Part shown: positions 4,234 to 5,494 of the stretch, in pieces
Layout: every line of letters begins with the position of its first letter
How positions within the stretch are numbered: position 1 is the stretch's first letter
NCBI GenBank assembly: GCA_024639025.1
Contig: JAHEJF010000163.1
Span: 1 to 5,494 of the forward strand
DNA length: 5,494 nt
Direction of reading: 5' to 3'
From: Ahrensia sp.
GTDB lineage: Bacteria; Pseudomonadota; Alphaproteobacteria; Rhizobiales; Rhizobiaceae
Translations under genes and position numbers: made by a program
The notes under the pieces: model-generated
Databases searched by the model: none
Seen by the model: the letters and a program-made list of their open reading frames with translations, nothing else
Told to the model about the DNA's origin: nothing

Positions 4234-5494
4234 ATGACCATCAACAACACTGTTCCTATCACCGATGAGATTATCGAAAAACATGGTCTGAGCCCCGATG
4301 AATATCTGCGAATCCTGGAGCTGACCGAGCGCGAACCCACCTTTACCGAACTCGGTATCTATTCGGCCATGTGGAACGAGCACTGTTCCTACAAATCTTC
4401 AAAGAAATGGCTCCGCACCCTGCCCACAACGGGTCCGCAAGTGATTATGGGTCCGGGCGAGAATGCCGGCGTGGTCGATATTGGCGATGGCGATTGCGTG
4501 GTCTTCAAAATGGAGAGCCACAACCACCCATCCTATATTGAGCCCTATCAGGGCGCTGCCACGGGTGTGGGCGGCATATTGCGCGATGTGTTCACCATGG
4601 GTGCGCGCCCGATTGCAGCGATGAATGCGCTTCGTTTTGGCGCACCAGACCATGAAAAAACACAGCATTTGGTCTCGGGCGTGGTGTCAGGTATCGGCGG
4701 CTACGGCAATTCGTTCGGTGTGCCGACAGTGGGCGGTGAAGTGGAATTCAATGCGCGCTACAATGGCAATTGCCTGGTTAATGCTTTTGCGGCCGGTCTT
4801 GCCAAACAGGACGGTATCTTTCTGTCAGAAGCCAAGGGCGTCGGCCTACCGGTTGTGTATCTGGGCGCCAAAACAGGGCGTGATGGCGTTGGTGGCGCGA
4901 CCATGGCTTCGGCCGAATTTGACGAGACCATCGAGGAAAAACGTCCAACGGTGCAGGTTGGCGACCCTTTTACAGAAAAATGCCTGCTCGAAGCCTGCCT
5001 TGAACTGATGCAGACCGGCGCCGTTATCGCCATTCAGGACATGGGTGCGGCAGGACTGACCTGTTCTGCGGTTGAGATGGGCGCCAAGGGCGGCCTGGGG
5101 ATTGAGCTGTATCTTGACCATGTTCCCGTGCGCGAAGACCACATGACCGCCTATGAGATGATGCTATCTGAAAGCCAGGAGCGCATGCTGATGGTGCTTG
5201 ACCCCAGCAAGGAAGCCCAGGCAAAAGCGATCTTTGTCAAATGGGGGCTGGACTTTGCGATTGTGGGAAAAACGACCGACGATTTGCGCTTCCGGGTTTT
5301 CCACCAGCAGGAGGAAGTTGCCAATCTTCCGATCAAGGAACTGGGCGATGAAGCGCCAGAATATGACCGCCCTTGGATTGAGCCAGGCCTGTGGCAGCCG
5401 ATGGATGCATCCGAATTTGCGGAACCTGAAGACTATGGTGCTGCAATCCTGTCCATTCTGGCATCCCCAAACATGTCCTCGCGCCGATGGGTAT
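4234..5494 (+). CDS. purL: Phosphoribosylformylglycinamidine synthase subunit PurL, partial (C-terminus outside window)
   Basis: PurL converts formylglycinamide ribonucleotide, ATP and ammonia to formylglycinamidine ribonucleotide, the fourth step of purine synthesis, in the cytoplasm with PurS and the glutaminase PurQ. The first 420 codons are present. The small form of PurL is about 740 residues, so a little over half is visible. There is no N-terminal PurS-like or linker domain, which marks the small bacterial type. Motifs seen are [19 protein letters not shown] (37-55) with H50, [20 protein letters not shown] (92-111) with E94 and H96 of the ATP/metal site, TVGGEV (165-170), [10 protein letters not shown] (217-226), and [15 protein letters not shown] (269-283). 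The frame ends in SSRRWV, just before where rhizobial homologues continue with a YEQYD-like motif. The start [10 protein letters not shown] matches rhizobial PurL; no clear ribosome binding site precedes it. An in-frame ATG at 4189 would add 15 residues and is less likely. purS and purQ are not in the window. Confidence 0.97.
   Translation, partial: MTINNTVPITDEIIEKHGLSPDEYLRILELTEREPTFTELGIYSAMWNEHCSYKSSKKWLRTLPTTGPQVIMGPGENAGVVDIGDGDCVVFKMESHNHPSYIEPYQGAATGVGGILRDVFTMGARPIAAMNALRFGAPDHEKTQHLVSGVVSGIGGYGNSFGVPTVGGEVEFNARYNGNCLVNAFAAGLAKQDGIFLSEAKGVGLPVVYLGAKTGRDGVGGATMASAEFDETIEEKRPTVQVGDPFTEKCLLEACLELMQTGAVIAIQDMGAAGLTCSAVEMGAKGGLGIELYLDHVPVREDHMTAYEMMLSESQERMLMVLDPSKEAQAKAIFVKWGLDFAIVGKTTDDLRFRVFHQQEEVANLPIKELGDEAPEYDRPWIEPGLWQPMDASEFAEPEDYGAAILSILASPNMSSRRWV

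Overview
The window looks like a chromosomal piece of an alphaproteobacterium, most likely of the Hyphomicrobiales (Rhizobiales). The reasons are the wording of the PurL N-terminal half, which closely follows rhizobial PurL as I remember it, a DUF1127 protein, a MocR-type regulator, and moderately GC-rich coding sequence. This placement rests on memory of protein families; no search was run. I see no tRNA or rRNA gene, no CRISPR array, no insertion sequence and no integrase.

Layout. Positions 1-1264 (minus strand) hold the first two genes of a probable catabolic operon. A 3-hydroxyisobutyrate-dehydrogenase-family oxidoreductase comes first, and it overlaps by 4 bp (ATGA) a sugar phosphate isomerase/epimerase-like TIM-barrel gene that runs off the left edge. 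Positions 1265-1475 are non-coding and contain a 9-bp direct repeat with 11-bp period and a small palindrome, possible operator elements for that operon. Positions 1476-1787 (minus) encode a small secreted protein of unknown function. Diverging from it, 1895-2332 (plus) encodes a small lipoprotein of unknown function. A DUF1127 protein (2345-2611, minus) converges on the lipoprotein gene with a gap of only 12 bp. Diverging from the DUF1127 gene across 92 bp is a complete MocR/GntR regulator (2704-4113, plus). After 120 bp of non-coding sequence, purL starts at 4234 and is cut by the right edge after 420 codons.

How the genes may work together. The oxidoreductase/isomerase pair probably oxidises and isomerises a small sugar acid or related hydroxy acid. 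PurL is housekeeping: the fourth step of purine synthesis, together with PurS and PurQ encoded elsewhere. The most interesting stretch is the intergenic region between the DUF1127 gene and the MocR gene. A good sigma-70-like promoter for the regulator is framed by a 7-bp inverted repeat, and further inverted elements lie at both gene starts. This suggests that the MocR protein controls itself and perhaps the DUF1127 gene. I found no convincing new multi-gene system; the two small exported proteins and the MocR/DUF1127 pair are the parts least explained by known biology.
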